DNA from: Scortum barcoo
Lineage: Eukaryota > Chordata > Actinopteri > Centrarchiformes > Terapontidae
DNA: 64,000 nucleotides
Direction of reading: 5' to 3'
Assembly: GCA_023238725.1 (NCBI GenBank)
Contig: CM041531.1
Coordinates: 21,931,643 to 21,995,642, forward strand
Below, one piece after another: positions 10,401 to 21,834 of this stretch. A program made the translations under genes and the position numbers. How positions within the stretch are numbered: the first letter of the stretch is position 1; each line of letters begins with the position of its first letter. The notes under the pieces were generated by a model. That model was not told the DNA's origin and did not search any database. It worked only from the letters and a program-made list of their open reading frames with translations.

Positions 10401-13400
10401 CAGGTGGCCAAATAAACTACCCATGACAGCAGGTTACCTTTTGTTTTACTGCACTTTTCTAATTCTCTGTTCTTCGAAGGGAAACTGAGAGGACAACTGT
10501 TGTATTTAATGTGTGCACTAGGTTGTTAGAAATAAACAGAATGAGTTAACCCAACGATACCGTCATTATAACAAGTAACTGTCCTCTCAAACACAAAAAG
10601 GAACAGTGAATGTGAGAGGAGCTTCAGAGTTTATTCAAAAGCTACTTAACAAATGAAAACATACGACACAAAAAAAATGAAAGAAAAAGATACGACAAAT
10701 GGAAATAAAGAAACATCGCAGGAGAAAGGGGGAAGGGCTGGCATAGATGGAAGAATGTTTATTTTACATAAAATAATACGGCTCAAAGATTTGTATGAGA
10801 GATGAACACATGGATGGCGGCAGCGACGGCCCAAGGTGCAGAAAGAAAGAAATACAGAGACAGGAGACAGAAAGTTGGGCTGCGCTGCACAGGAGAGAGA
10901 TGACGACGCTCAACCAGCTTCTGGGGTGTAAAAACTTAGCTGTGAAAAAAAAAAAAAAAAAGGAGAAGACAACAAGTGTTGGAGGGAGATACGAAAAGAG
11001 AGGAATGGAAGATAAACAATATGCAGAAACAAAAGGAGGAAAAAAGGATGCAAAGCTAAATGAAAGGGAGAATGAAGCATATGAAGGAATGTGGTGAGAA
11101 ACTATTAAAAGGGAAACACTAACACTACTCCTAAAGCATAGTAGTTGTCCATGTCAGAAGGTTTAGGAAATCTAGCCTATGAATCTAGTCAAAGATACAT
11201 CTAAAGCACCTTTAGTTCACACACAAATCAATGTTAGACAAGCAGAGTTTTTTTTTTTTTTTTAAATCCACCCATCTATAATTTATCAGTTAAAATCACT
11301 GCACTCAAACATGCCACACGAGGGAGCTATTGCATGTTGGTAATAGAGGTTAGGGATGTTGAGATCTAAAAAAGGCACACAGCAAGAACAAGCATTTGGT
11401 GAATTACATGGAAGTCATGTCGTTGAGGGCGTGGTCCAGCTCCTCGCTGATGGCCTTGTACTTTAGTTTCTGGGCATACAGCTCATCTAATGTGTGGTGA
11501 TTATTATAGAGGTGGCAGTGAAGGTTGTAAGAAAGTAAGAAGAAGAAAAGAAAAATAATAGGGTCAGAGAACAGATGTCAAAAGAAAACGCAAATAGAGA
11601 AACTGGGAAAAAAAAAAAAGCAGGACAGAAATAGGAAGTGCACATGGAACAGCTGCTGATGTTGTGTCAGATTCCTGAGGAGTCACCGAGAAACTGCCTC
11701 ACATGTTCCATGACCCTGGGAGGACTGCTTGGGACGAACTGGCCTTGAACAGTCACTCCACCAGAATGCCAAACAGCATTGTGGTGAGAAATGTTGCTGC
11801 CAACATGAATAATATCACACTAGCCTCTCTGGATCGCTGCTGGACCCCCCCCCCCCCAGCAGACAACTGACAGTGCAGATATCTGTCCTGAGGACTATTC
11901 AACCTGCTGCTGACCAGATAAATAAACTTACACAGCACCATAATTTCCAAAAGAGGCACTTTTGTCTTTTATGAACCCACCTTTGAGAAATTAGAGAAAA
12001 CTGGTGTGAATTTTTTGATAAAGAACTTCCCAAAGAAGCCCAAATGAGGCCCAACAAGGTCACTTTGTGCGGACTTCTGGAGTCATAACTTCCTGGTACA
12101 TTGCAATGGCACTGTAACAATGACACCCTTACATTTTATGAAAACAAATGTTCTATATGCCTAAAAATGAAGTAGAAAAGATTCATACCCTCCAGGTCAT
12201 CAATGGTCTTCTCAAGTTTGGCGACTGATCTCTCAGCAAACTCAGCACGAGTCTCAGCCTGGAGTGGAGGAATACAGTCAACATCAGCAATTTACATTAA
12301 GAGGTTTACATTAGCACATAACCCTACACTTAAAGCACTTAAGTGCTGTAATGAAAAAATACATATAGTCAGCATACATAATTCAGCTAATGAGTAAAAG
12401 ATTCAGATTACTCATTCAAATCACCAGTTAGAAAGAAGTTTTACAGTGTATGAAAAAATAAGAACGCAGGATGGATAAACTTTAAAAAAAAAAAAAGGAC
12501 TCACGTGTGATTATGCCAACTTTAATTAACTCACCTCCTTCAGCTTGTCTGTAAGAACCTTGATCTCCTCCTCATACTTGTCCTCCTTCTGTGAGTACTG
12601 TGGTCACAAGCAAAAGGCGATAATTAGGCCAATATACACAAGTTAGCTGTAAATGGAGTTTTATACTGTGGACTATTTGCCATGAATCTTCTCGGTCAGC
12701 CATCCTACCTTCTCTGCCTGAGCCTCCAGAGACTTCAGATTGTTCTGCACAGTTTTCAGCTCCTCCTCAAGCTCAGAGCATTTGCTATTGATTTATTTGT
12801 TTGGTTGAACAAGCAGGAGGAAGCCAGAGTTAAACAAAAATTACAAAGAATTCATCTGAAATGATTCTTAAAGTTGGCTGACTTGGGAGTAACAGATGCT
12901 GGGGGAAAAGAGAACGATGTTACCTCTCAGACAGCTCAGCACGCTCCTCTGTACGCTCCAAGTCACTCTCAATGATCACCAACTTACGGGCCACCTGCAG
13001 TCACAACATACACCAATTCAATACATCAAAAACTGGGTATCGACTATTATTCTAATGATTATTTACGACTTTGTGTCAATAATATGCATCGTGGTCGTTG
13101 ATGTCAGCTACCAAAATACAGTGTGAAAGTAGAAAATGCTTGGTCAAATGTTCAGAGTGCAGTCAACAGTTGAGAAACTCGCCTCCTCGTATTTGCGGTC
13201 AGCCTCCTCTGCAATGTGTTTGGCCTCCTTCAGCTGGATCTCCTGCAGCTCCATCTTCTCCTCGTCCTTCATTGCCCTGTTCTCAATGACCTTCATTCCT
13301 CTGAGGGAAAGAAAATGGTATTGCAGGTAAGTTTTCATGATTGTATGACTGATAAGAGATCAGTTCTTTGTCTTGCAAGGACATTTCTTTGGGGCCTAAA

Positions 13401-16400
13401 AGAAAGTTTACCACAGTACCAAGTATGTGCTTCCTACTAATGACTCATAGTAGTTAACTTGACTTTAACAACACTGAATTACTATCTGGACAAAATGCTT
13501 AGCTACTTCACAGGCAACGGTAGATCAAGTTATGGTGGGCAACACAGTGTACATGATGGCTTTGTGTGGGGTCAGGTATGAAAATAAACACCAAGTTTAG
13601 CATGACACACACTCATGGTAAGGAGTAAGTATTATCAAACTTGTCAAGAACTGCACTTGTTGTACTGCAAGGCACCACTGAAGTTTCCATCAAAATGCTA
13701 CAGGTGCTTCACTTCCACTATTGATGTGGAGTTATACTGAATTAATAATAAAGAAACTTGGATATCACAAATGGTGCAAACATGACAACAGTGATTATTT
13801 AGTCACGTTATTGTGCAAAACATATTCTACGACAACTAGTTTTCTATCCGTTTCAATTTAGTACACACTTCTGATCATTAATGCAATATGAGCAATCTTT
13901 GATTTTCAATATACTGTGACTTAATAGGATCCAGCTGTGATACAGCCATACAATTTATTTGTTTTGTTATTTGTTATTTGTCATAAAGGCATTCAGCACC
14001 AGCATAACTCCTGATTAATATCATGGGACCCAATATTTAACATACAGTGGAGTGATTCAGGACTGGACTCTCTTCTGTCTGGCTATCTAAATCTGAGCAT
14101 CCCATCCCACCACATCACTCGATATTATAAAGAGTATACCTTACCAGAACACACAATATGGATGTGATGAAAACTAAACTTGATGTTCAGTGTAAATCTG
14201 GTGCAACTGTGATTTTTCTTGAGTAACAAACTACAGCGCTCATGAGTGGACTGCGTTGTGGTCTGTTCTCCAGGGTGAAAAAACCCACCTCTCACTCTCA
14301 TCAGCAGCCTTCTCAGCCTCCTCCAGCTTAGTCAGGGCTGTGGCCAGACGCTCCTGAGCACGGTCCAACTCCTCCTCAACCAGCTGGATACGTCTGTTCA
14401 GGGAGGCTACATCGCCCTCAGCCTAGGGAGAGCACGATGACAGAGACAAATCAAGTATGTGTGTATAACAACCTCAAAAAAAACAAAAAAAAAAAAAAAC
14501 ACATGAGAACTATGCTTCAGCTGGGATTTGTTGCAGGCTCGCACCATCCAACCCATCCCATGCTCTCCAAGGAGGGCTGGGTCAGGAAACAACCAGGGAG
14601 GGGGGGGGGGGTTGCAGAGTCCGACATGAACATTTTACACACAGGCTTGAGGGGTGGATGGTATTTATCTTCTAACATTTTTTACCCAACACACCTCAGC
14701 AGTGCATTTTAAAGAAGGTATATTACCAGACAAGTGCAACCCACCCATTCGTCTTCCCACTCAAACCTGTAATTTTCCCCGAATTATCTTCTGTCCCACT
14801 AATAACACCAGCCCCAGTCTTAAAAATAAGGGGGGTTGCTTCTTTGTGCTGTAGCTTGTGGCCTGCTGGAGGGTTTTATCACAGGAGGGGAGCTGCAGCA
14901 TTAGCCTCACTTGTTACAGGGCTGTCTGTTTATTCCTGGACGGGTGGAGTCCTTTTCATCATCCACCCATCCTTTTTTTCCTCACATCCTCCAGCGGGCT
15001 CATTTAAAAACAACAACCACAAAAAAAAACAAAACACACACCCTGACAACCTGCCTCTTTTCGGGCATACACAGTGGCGTCCCGGGCCTACAGCGACCAC
15101 GCTTTTTGACCAGATTTACGCCTAATGTCGTCGACAGTCTGGCGGACTAATTGCCTTAAGTAATTAGCCGCGGCTTACTGTTTCTCTCGCGCTCCTCTCG
15201 TGGTTCAGTTCCCGCTGGAAGGACGCCGCCCGGTCCTCCGCCGCATCGGCCTGCTCCTGCAGCGACTTGATTTTCTTCTTCACAGCTTCCAGAGAGCTCC
15301 CACCGGCCATTTTCCCCCCACTTTTTTTGCCTCCTTTTGTTTTGTTTTTGTTTGTTTTGTTTTTGTTTTGTTTTCGCTAAGCTAGTTTCCACCCCCTCCT
15401 GCTCTGTGTGGGCCGCCTCACCGCAGAAGCACTCACGCTCCCAGAGATGCGGCGCGTTTGATCCCTGCCCCCACCGCCCTTAATCAACCGCTGATGAGGA
15501 TTGGGACGTGCCACCAACCCCGGAAGTACCTGCTTCGGTTTTACGCGCAAACGATAAAATGTATCCGATGAGCGGAACGTGCGTCGGCAGCGCGGGCTTC
15601 CTTTGTGGGGTTGAAAAAAAATCATTTCGCGTCAGGTTTGATACTTTCTGCGGGTGCCACAGCTGTCCACTTCACGAAATGTTTTATGTGCATCCCCTGC
15701 TAATAAAATTGAGCCAATCCTGTCAAACTCCCGGCTCTCCACATTGGACGCTGAGTCAGTCAGGAGCACAGCGAGACTAAGCACTAAGTCAAAGCTCTGC
15801 ACACAGAATGTATGGTCTAATTAATAAAAACTACATAAATGTTGTTATTATCTTTTTTAATTAGATTTCTCAATTATTTTCCCCCTGTCATTGTCTAAAT
15901 TCACACCCTTTTGTTTTCTAGCTACAAGTGCAGTAACTTGATTTTTTTTTTACTGCTTCCACTGCAGTCTGCACATCCTCTACACTATTGTATTACAGAA
16001 GTGCATCATTTATTTTATTGCATTGCTAAATTATGTTCTCATTTTATCTCTGATTTTATTTGAGCCAACAAATTACTCTTGTTCTGACTGTTTGTGCATG
16101 GTGTGTTGAGTTTTTTCCTGTCTTTCTTATTGTTATAGATGCTCAAAACATACAGGAGTTCTAGTTCTCAGGTTACTTCTCTGTGATATGCATCTGTTAT
16201 TGTACATTTTTACTTTGCATGTCTGTCAATAAAAAAATAAATCAGTGAAGTCCCCAGGAATCAATAAAGTTTATGTTTTGTCACCTTATGTGATCCTAAT
16301 AATACTGTTGCTTTTGCTGACGTGGTTGTTGCTGATTGTGACATATTCAATTAGGTGTAATTGGTGTAACATTAGCAGCAGCCAGTAAACTGGTAATGTC

Positions 16401-17517
16401 GTTGGGACATAATTGCAGAGTGCTAAGTGAAACCAGAACAACCACAAATCTGTCAAAGGACTTCACAGGCCAAAATATGCTTGTAAAAAGCCCGAGTGAA
16501 ACCCTACACTGGCCCTCAGATTTGTTCAAATGGCCGTGGAATGTGCCAGTAAGCCAGTGAGCTGTGACCTTACCATATACAGCACAAGAGCTAAATTTAA
16601 CTATCCATATTTTCATCCTATGGGCCTCTTATAATTGATTATTGCATAACTTAATCATTTGAGTAGATCTATTTGGGGGCACTGGTAATGTCAGTTTCCT
16701 GAGGGGACCCAAGGGGTGGCTCAAGGTCAAACCATTACCACCGCTCCTCCACCAGTCAGCAGCGCTGTCACCCCAAACTCACATCTGTGGCCTTCTTCTC
16801 GGCAAGCTCCAGTTTCTCCTGGGCATCCTTCAGGGCTTCAGAGTACTTGTCCAACTCATCCTCAGTTGCCTTCAGCTTCTTCTGCAGTGCCACCAGGTCA
16901 TCCTCGAGCTTGGGCACAGAGACAATTGATTTACTAACATGTACAAGGCAGATGTCATTCCTCTCAGACTCAGTCACAGCACAGCATGTATGTGACACCT
17001 CAGAGTGTCTGTACATAAATGAGTGACCTCAATAACAAATGTTTGTACTGCATAATAAACTGTTATCAACCCTTTAAAATACAATTGTTCTAGGCTATTT
17101 GAACATTCTTATTATTAGTCAGTTCAGCTTAATCATCAAATCATAAGTCAAAATAATATGGAATCCAATTGTAAAATGTTTCTTATTGTTGTCAACTTCA
17201 TGCAGCCCACATAAGAAGTAAAATAACGCAAAAAAAAGTTATGATATTTAAAGATGAAAAGGCGAATCTAATCCTATGAGGACACAAATATTAATCCTGA
17301 GTCTCAGGACACTGGACATGCAGAGCCAAGCAGCGCAGTGCGCACCGTGCCATTGGCACCGGTGCGTAAAAGCAGCGCAGCGCGCTCCACGCTGGATGCC
17401 GACCTGTTTGCTCCTGTCCTCAGCTGCCTTCTTGTCTGACTCGGCCTGCTCAGCTCTGTCCAAGGCGTTCTCCTTGTCGAGCTTGAGCATCTGCATCTTC
17501 TTCTTGATGGCATCCAT
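7404..17517 (-). CDS. tpm1: Alpha-tropomyosin (gene span; alternative first and last exons)
   Basis: Exons are 1a 17404-17517, 2b 16783-16908, 1b 15179-15310, 3 14289-14422, 4 13183-13300, 5 12924-12994, 6b 12709-12784, 7 12535-12597, 8 12189-12258, 9a 11404-11486 and 9d 8258-8340. The coding part thus ends at 8258; lower coordinates to about 7650 are 3'UTR and flank. The chain 1a-2b-3-4-5-6b-7-8-9 is 855 nt (284 aa + stop). The chain 1b-3-...-9 is 747 nt (248 aa + stop). Both are canonical tropomyosin lengths and every exon has its family-standard size. The product is a dimeric coiled coil that lies along actin and, in striated muscle, mediates troponin control. Exon 1a (MDAIKKKMQMLKLDKENALD) and the DHALNDMTS ending mark TPM1 rather than TPM2/3/4. 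Its neighbour tln2 supports this. Confidence 0.97.
7650..8257 (-). other. tpm1: tpm1 3'UTR of the 9d isoform
   Basis: About 0.6 kb from the exon 9d stop to a minus-strand AATAAA at 7672-7677, with the end near 7650. AT-rich. The fbxo22 start is only about 600 bp further on. Confidence 0.65.
8258..8340 (-). CDS. tpm1: tpm1 exon 9d (smooth/non-muscle C-terminus)
   Basis: 83 nt, KLTRAKEEGLSVKQMLDHTL MEMVNI then TGA (8258-8260). The acceptor is TTAACAG. It is phase-equivalent to exon 9a and therefore a mutually exclusive terminal exon. Matches human 9d (KEE...MLDQTLLDLNEM) in pattern. Confidence 0.93.
8341..10604. other. tpm1 interval between the 9a poly(A) site and exon 9d
   Basis: 2.3 kb of intron sequence for transcripts ending at exon 9d. 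No further terminal exon was recognised. AT-rich with no clear transposon. Confidence 0.5.
10605..11403 (-). other. tpm1: tpm1 3'UTR of the 9a isoform
   Basis: About 0.8 kb between the exon 9a stop and a minus-strand AATAAA (10630-10635), with cleavage expected near 10605-10620. It contains A- and T-homopolymers (for example near 10944 and 11250) and no coding signal. Confidence 0.65.
11404..11486 (-). CDS. tpm1: tpm1 exon 9a (striated-muscle C-terminus)
   Basis: 83 nt, DELYAQKLKYKAISEELDHA LNDMTSM then TAA. This C-terminus forms the overlap with the next tropomyosin and binds troponin T. Human TPM1 ends TSI, whereas this copy ends TSM. Confidence 0.96.
12189..12258 (-). CDS. tpm1: tpm1 exon 8
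   Basis: 70 nt, AETRAEFAERSVAKLEKTID DLE plus a split codon that continues into either 9a or 9d (Asp in both). Acceptor CTCCAG, donor GTATGA. Confidence 0.96.
12535..12597 (-). CDS. tpm1: tpm1 exon 7
   Basis: 63 nt, YSQKEDKYEEEIKVLTDKLK E. Acceptor CCACAG, donor GTGAGT. Confidence 0.96.
12709..12784 (-). CDS. tpm1: tpm1 exon 6b
   Basis: 76 nt, KCSELEEELKTVQNNLKS...AEK, of the 6b type used in striated and many other tissues. The 139-bp intron 5 leaves no room for a 6a alternative, and none was seen elsewhere. Confidence 0.95.
12924..12994 (-). CDS. tpm1: tpm1 exon 5
   Basis: 71 nt, VARKLVIIESDLERTEERAE LSE plus a split codon. Acceptor CTGCAG, donor GTAACA. Standard length. Confidence 0.96.
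13183..13300 (-). CDS. tpm1: tpm1 exon 4 (GC donor)
   Basis: 118 nt, GMKVIENRAMKDEEKMELQE...DRKYEE. The acceptor is CCCTCAG. The donor is GAG|GCGAGT, a GC rather than GT splice site. No GT nearby would preserve the KYEE-VARKLV junction. Confidence 0.95.
13301..14288. other. tpm1 intron 3 (988 bp), no recognised element
   Basis: AT-rich intron between exons 3 and 4. No exon or repeat family identified. Confidence 0.5.
14289..14422 (-). CDS. tpm1: tpm1 exon 3
   Basis: 134 nt, AEGDVASLNRRIQLVEEELD...KAADESE, the first exon common to long and short isoforms. Acceptor CCCTAG, donor GTGGGT. Confidence 0.96.
15179..15310 (-). CDS. tpm1: tpm1 exon 1b (short-isoform start)
   Basis: ATG at 15308-15310 begins MAGGSSLEAVKKKIKSLQEQ and ends HERSARET, 44 codons, donor GTAAGC. 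It joins directly to exon 3 (AEGDVASLNRR) to give the 248-residue low-molecular-weight tropomyosin. Confidence 0.96.
15311..15520 (-). promoter_or_regulatory. tpm1: tpm1 short-isoform 5'UTR and internal promoter region
   Basis: Directly upstream of exon 1b. The leader carries an interrupted AAAAC repeat in mRNA sense (15334-15376), followed upstream by GC- and CpG-rich sequence to about 15500. Short tropomyosins are known to use an internal promoter. The exact start site is inferred. Confidence 0.5.
16783..16908 (-). CDS. tpm1: tpm1 exon 2b
   Basis: 126 nt encode LEDDLVALQKKLKATEDELD...LAEKKATD. Acceptor CCCAAG, donor GTGAGT. This is the striated/general exon-2 type. I found no smooth-muscle exon 2a in the neighbouring intron. 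Confidence 0.96.
17404..17517 (-). CDS. tpm1: tpm1 exon 1a (long-isoform start)
   Basis: ATG at 17515-17517 begins MDAIKKKMQMLKLDKENALD and ends RSKQ, 38 codons, donor GTCGGC. The N-terminal MDAIKKKMQ forms the head-to-tail overlap of high-molecular-weight tropomyosin. The donor lacks the usual A at +3/+4. Confidence 0.96.
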
Positions 17518-17800
17518 GGCTGCTTAGTGTCGGTGGGTGGAAGTCCGCGCAAACCAAAAACAAAAGAAACTGAATGAAAGGATCGGAGCGTCTGAACCAC
17601 ACTGATCGCCAAGCTGGAGTGCGAGCTCGCCTCGGCTGTAGTGAGTCAAATATGTAGTTTGACTGGGCCGTTACTGGATACCCAATACTTTTTTGGAAAC
17701 AAATGCAGCTGCTTGCCAACGTCTTTTTTCTGGATCTGTTCGGTGATTCGCTCCTGCAAGACATTTGACCACTTCTGTGACTATACATGGGACATGGACG
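17518..17800 (-). promoter_or_regulatory. tpm1: tpm1 long-isoform 5'UTR and proximal promoter region
   Basis: Upstream of exon 1a. Relatively GC-rich up to about 17640. A near-CArG element (CTATACATGG, about 17781-17790) and scattered E-box-like CANNTG sites further out fit a muscle-active promoter but are weak evidence. No convincing TATA box was seen at a sensible distance. Confidence 0.35.
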
Positions 17801-20800
17801 TCAGGAAGGCACTCCCCCCTCGCACCAAGACGTCCACTCCTCCTATTTCTAACACCCTCCAAGTGACAGGCAGGAAGTAGAGTATCAAGACGCACACAGG
17901 TAGCTCCTCTGAGGGGGGTTATTTGGGTGAAACAGACTGATAATGACCTAATTATCACCAAGGAAAATAACCCAGATACCACATGTGAGAAACAGAAAAT
18001 GAATAAGTGGACAATTGTCTTTTAATTAGTTTATATTATTTACATCCATCTGGGCCAAATTAAAGGATACCAAACACTGCTTAATGAATCATGTAATCAC
18101 AACAAATGTTCTCATTTCAGCACAGGTTGGTACCAGGGTGCACGGTATTGTACTCAGTGCACTCCAGAGCTATTCATATAAAACAAATCTATCTGATTGG
18201 ATAAGCCCGTGTGAAAGTTCCTCTCCCTCTGTGGGGTGTCATGTTAGCCACTGTGGCTTGTTTGTTTTCCAGGGATCATTTCAGCGTGCTCCCTCGCTGC
18301 ATAGTTCGACATCCGAGCAGCAATCAGATAGGCTTTGCTGTCTGTAGAGGTACATCATCAAGCTTGTCTGGCTCCTCTCTCAGCTAATACATGCCTGAGA
18401 GTTAGATCTCAAATGGGCCGCAGTGGATATAGTGGTGTGCCTGGTGGAGGATACAGAAGCTTTGGTATTTCAACAGCCCCCCTCGGAGCTCCTCTGTGAT
18501 AGTTGACAGGGCCACTGGCACAGCCGCAGCTGTCACACACAACCTGTGGTCAGGGCTGGTGGATGGTTGAGTAATAATAGTTTACTGTCGACTACAGTAA
18601 TTACTTTTTGTACATGTTAGGGAAATTGGACCTTGAGAAGAAGAATCAATGACCAAATATTGCTAAATATAAGTTAATGGGTGAACTTAAGCTTTACTGT
18701 AGTAACAGGTTAGATATGGTGCACACACACACACATACACACTAATGCACATAGACACACACACACACACGCTGTTATGTCATATTGTATGAACAGTCTT
18801 CTTGTCCACAAAGCATAAAAACACACACTGACAGTATTTTGTCATTTTCTAAACAGACTTTAGACTTTAGCATCCTCTCTTTCTTGGCTTCTCCTGACTG
18901 TTCTGCTTGTGTTTTGTTGAGGACATATTTTTGGGATCTTACTTGGAGCGCACCTGCTCAACTTTGTCTACAGCCCTCACAGCCACTCCCGCCTGACTGA
19001 GCCTGACTTTTAGGAAAAGGGCATTGGCTTTTTGACACGTTCCTTTGTGAAACAAACAGGAGGGAAGCAGAAAAAACAAGAAGAATTGATAAATCATACC
19101 AAAAGCATGTCACTGTTTTTCCTTTTCCTGTATTTGATTAATCATACATAGAGTAATGACTGACCCAATAAAAGTGCAAATGCTTCTAGACTTGGACATC
19201 TGTAGAAGAAAAACTGTTTTGTTTCAAAGCTGAAGTTTCATTTTGACTTGTTTGATAAAGGCTGCTTTTGTGTTAAATCGTTTGTCCCTTTTCCTCTGTG
19301 TTTCCTCACTCCTATACTTCATCTCTCTGGTGGTCCGGCCTGATACGCTTCCTGGGGAGCTTTTTTTTTAAGGTAGTCAGCTGTCACTATGTTGTCATCC
19401 AGCCATGTGTTTTGTGGACTGTTAAGCAGCCAGCCAGGCATGCCAGTCATATACAGAGATCAGAGAGGCTCATGGCGCAATCCATGTCACCCTGGCACCC
19501 AGGATAGATAGAGAGACGAACATCACCACATTGTACCTGTCCAACAATTAATGATTTACTCAGATTAAGGTTTTGGATTTTGATTCAAGTGTCTTTTAAT
19601 ACTTTTAAAAAACTTACCTATAAGTTTCTGTAAAGCTGTATGTTAGAGGTCTTTCTAATGTAACTCAATGTGTGCTACTAATACTTGCAGCAAAAATGTG
19701 ATTTTTATACACATAAATGCCATTTTTATTCACAATTCTTTAGATCTTTTTTGTCAGATAGTTTTAATCAATGAAGGGAACTTGCCAATCTACTATCTAT
19801 GGTCTATTGAACATGTATCCCTTTTTTAACTGACCATTTCCAGACTTGAGTAAATTTTCTCAGACAGATCTTATTTCTCAAGTACCAGTGGCTAAATCAG
19901 GTCTTAAATTATGTTTCTTCACATTGTTGCACATACTTATTTCTTTCAGTATTCCTCAGTGAGAATCAGTAGTATACTTCTACGCAAAACATCCAAACGA
20001 CTGTCTTTTAATTGGTCAGTTCACCAGGAAAAAAGTGTCACTGGGATTCAAGTTTATGCAAACAACTCTCAGCAACTCTTAGCATTTAACCATCATGCGC
20101 GAAAGCATGCGAGCTTGTAACAAAGTTGTTACGGGCTTTTGAGAAGCCACAAATGACTTTTGAAATTTGATTTCATTAGGTCACTATTGTCTGTTGATGG
20201 CCATGTATGCCCTACTGATTTATTGATGTGAAGAGCTCATAAATCACAGAGTTGTTTCTATGGTCACTGTCCAGCACAGTTTGTGACATCCTCTGTGACT
20301 GCTGTGAGTATCGTGGTATTTGATAGAATTTAAGAGTTAGCTGATCAAACAGTAAAAGCACATTTTAGTCAAACCCTGATGTCACAGTGTCAGACCACAA
20401 GTACAAACCAGAGATGTTTGAATGGTTCATCATGGATGTTTTGGGACAGCTGGGCAAGCAGTTCCCACACAAAAATGGGAGCGCGCCAATGATTTCATTG
20501 TTAATGTCTAGACTGGAATTTCTCACCTCCTCCTCAATAATTAAAAGGAAAGAGGAAGAGCAATGCTGGTGTTCCACCCAATCCTCCTGAGTCAAACTCT
20601 ATCTCTCGGTGTGATTCAACCTTATCAAGTTCGTCATAACGGCAGAGATGTGAGGTCATGTATAAATATCAGCGTGATGAGTGTGTTCAGCCACCGTGCG
20701 CTGCTTGATACAGTATGTCACTGGTGTGTCATTTTCCATGAGCGGTGCAACACTGCCAACAACCTGATGTGACGCCAAACTTAGTACTGAAAAAAAGTGG

Positions 20801-21834
20801 AAAAATTAAGCATCATCTGCAGGTTGCTGAAATGAAAGAATCGGGAAAGTGTGCCTTTGGTGACTACAAGTTGGAGCTGGTAATCTTCTACTGAATGCAA
20901 CTGTCTTCAGTGGATGAAGCCTCTAGCCTTGCTATGTAGCATGCTGCAGTCATCAGTAACTGTACCCGCTTTCTGACGTTTATTATAATTAGATTTAGGG
21001 CATAAAAATAATGGATGAGCTGTCTTCTATCAGCTGCTTGTAGACATTAAATTCAATGCCCCCGTCCTTTTAGCCAGGGTTTTTGCTGTCTCCCCCTCAG
21101 TCAAGTCAGTGTAACAGGGCCCCTTGTAAAAAGTAAGAACCAAGAGGAGGCAGAAAATGTCAAAGAGTCACTGAGATTTAGATTTCTGTCATTTCACATG
21201 GAAATCGTGTATGTAGTTGTAGCCTAAAAAAAAAAAAAAAAGGAAAAATGTCAGAAAAAAAAAGAGGTTTCTGGGGTCAAAAGCAGGGTCGGGAGCAGCT
21301 GTGCCACTGTAATTGACATTGCCGCCTCAAATTTTAGTGCAGGACAAATTTAGCATGGGTCTCGGTTCATAGCATGGACTAAATATAGCTTCAGGTTTAG
21401 TGCTGACTCAGAAATACCATCTTGCTTTGACACTAAACTGACACAGACACTTAAAGAGACCTTGTTCTTTGCCAGAACTCACCTCTCTGTTATTCACTGG
21501 GTCTGGACAACTTGTAGTGGAGTTCTGCAGACTGTCGGTACTGCTGGTGAGACACTGTGAGGAGGTGACACACACAAACATGGAGAGTGGGATGTTTCAT
21601 ATGTTATTTAGTCAGTCAACAGTTACATTTTATGTGCTGTAATATATATTTCCCAACATAAAATGTCTGTTTCAAATAGCCAGGAATACATTTCTGTCCT
21701 TACAGGTCTGGGAACTGAACCTCAGTACATTGACTACCAAGATAAATGTGTTTCTAGCATCAGGAACTGAAAACTGTCAAGTGCTGAAAGTTGGTATCGA
21801 ATTTTTTTTCTATTATTCAGATTCAGATTCAGTC
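17801..21834. other. Intergenic region upstream of tpm1
   Basis: About 4 kb between tpm1 and the LINE fragment. It holds a CA-rich microsatellite (18721-18771) and homopolymer runs. Open frames here are short and without recognisable homology. Muscle enhancers of tpm1 would be expected in this region, but none can be proven by eye. Confidence 0.5.
18721..18771. repeat. Interrupted CA microsatellite
   Basis: Two CA runs separated by TACACACTAATG-type interruptions. Simple repeat visible directly. Confidence 0.85.

Noticed and set aside
10795..11097. 100-codon Lys/Glu-rich plus-strand open frame
   Set aside because: It lies antisense to the tpm1 9a 3'UTR and arises from purine-rich low-complexity sequence.
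18721..18771. CA-rich tandem run considered as a CRISPR-like array
   Set aside because: It is a plain dinucleotide microsatellite in vertebrate DNA. There are no repeat-spacer units.
19610..19630. Good donor-like sequence upstream of tpm1 suggesting a further 5' exon
   Set aside because: No matching acceptor-exon structure or conserved leader, and tpm1 exon 1a already has a plausible start region.
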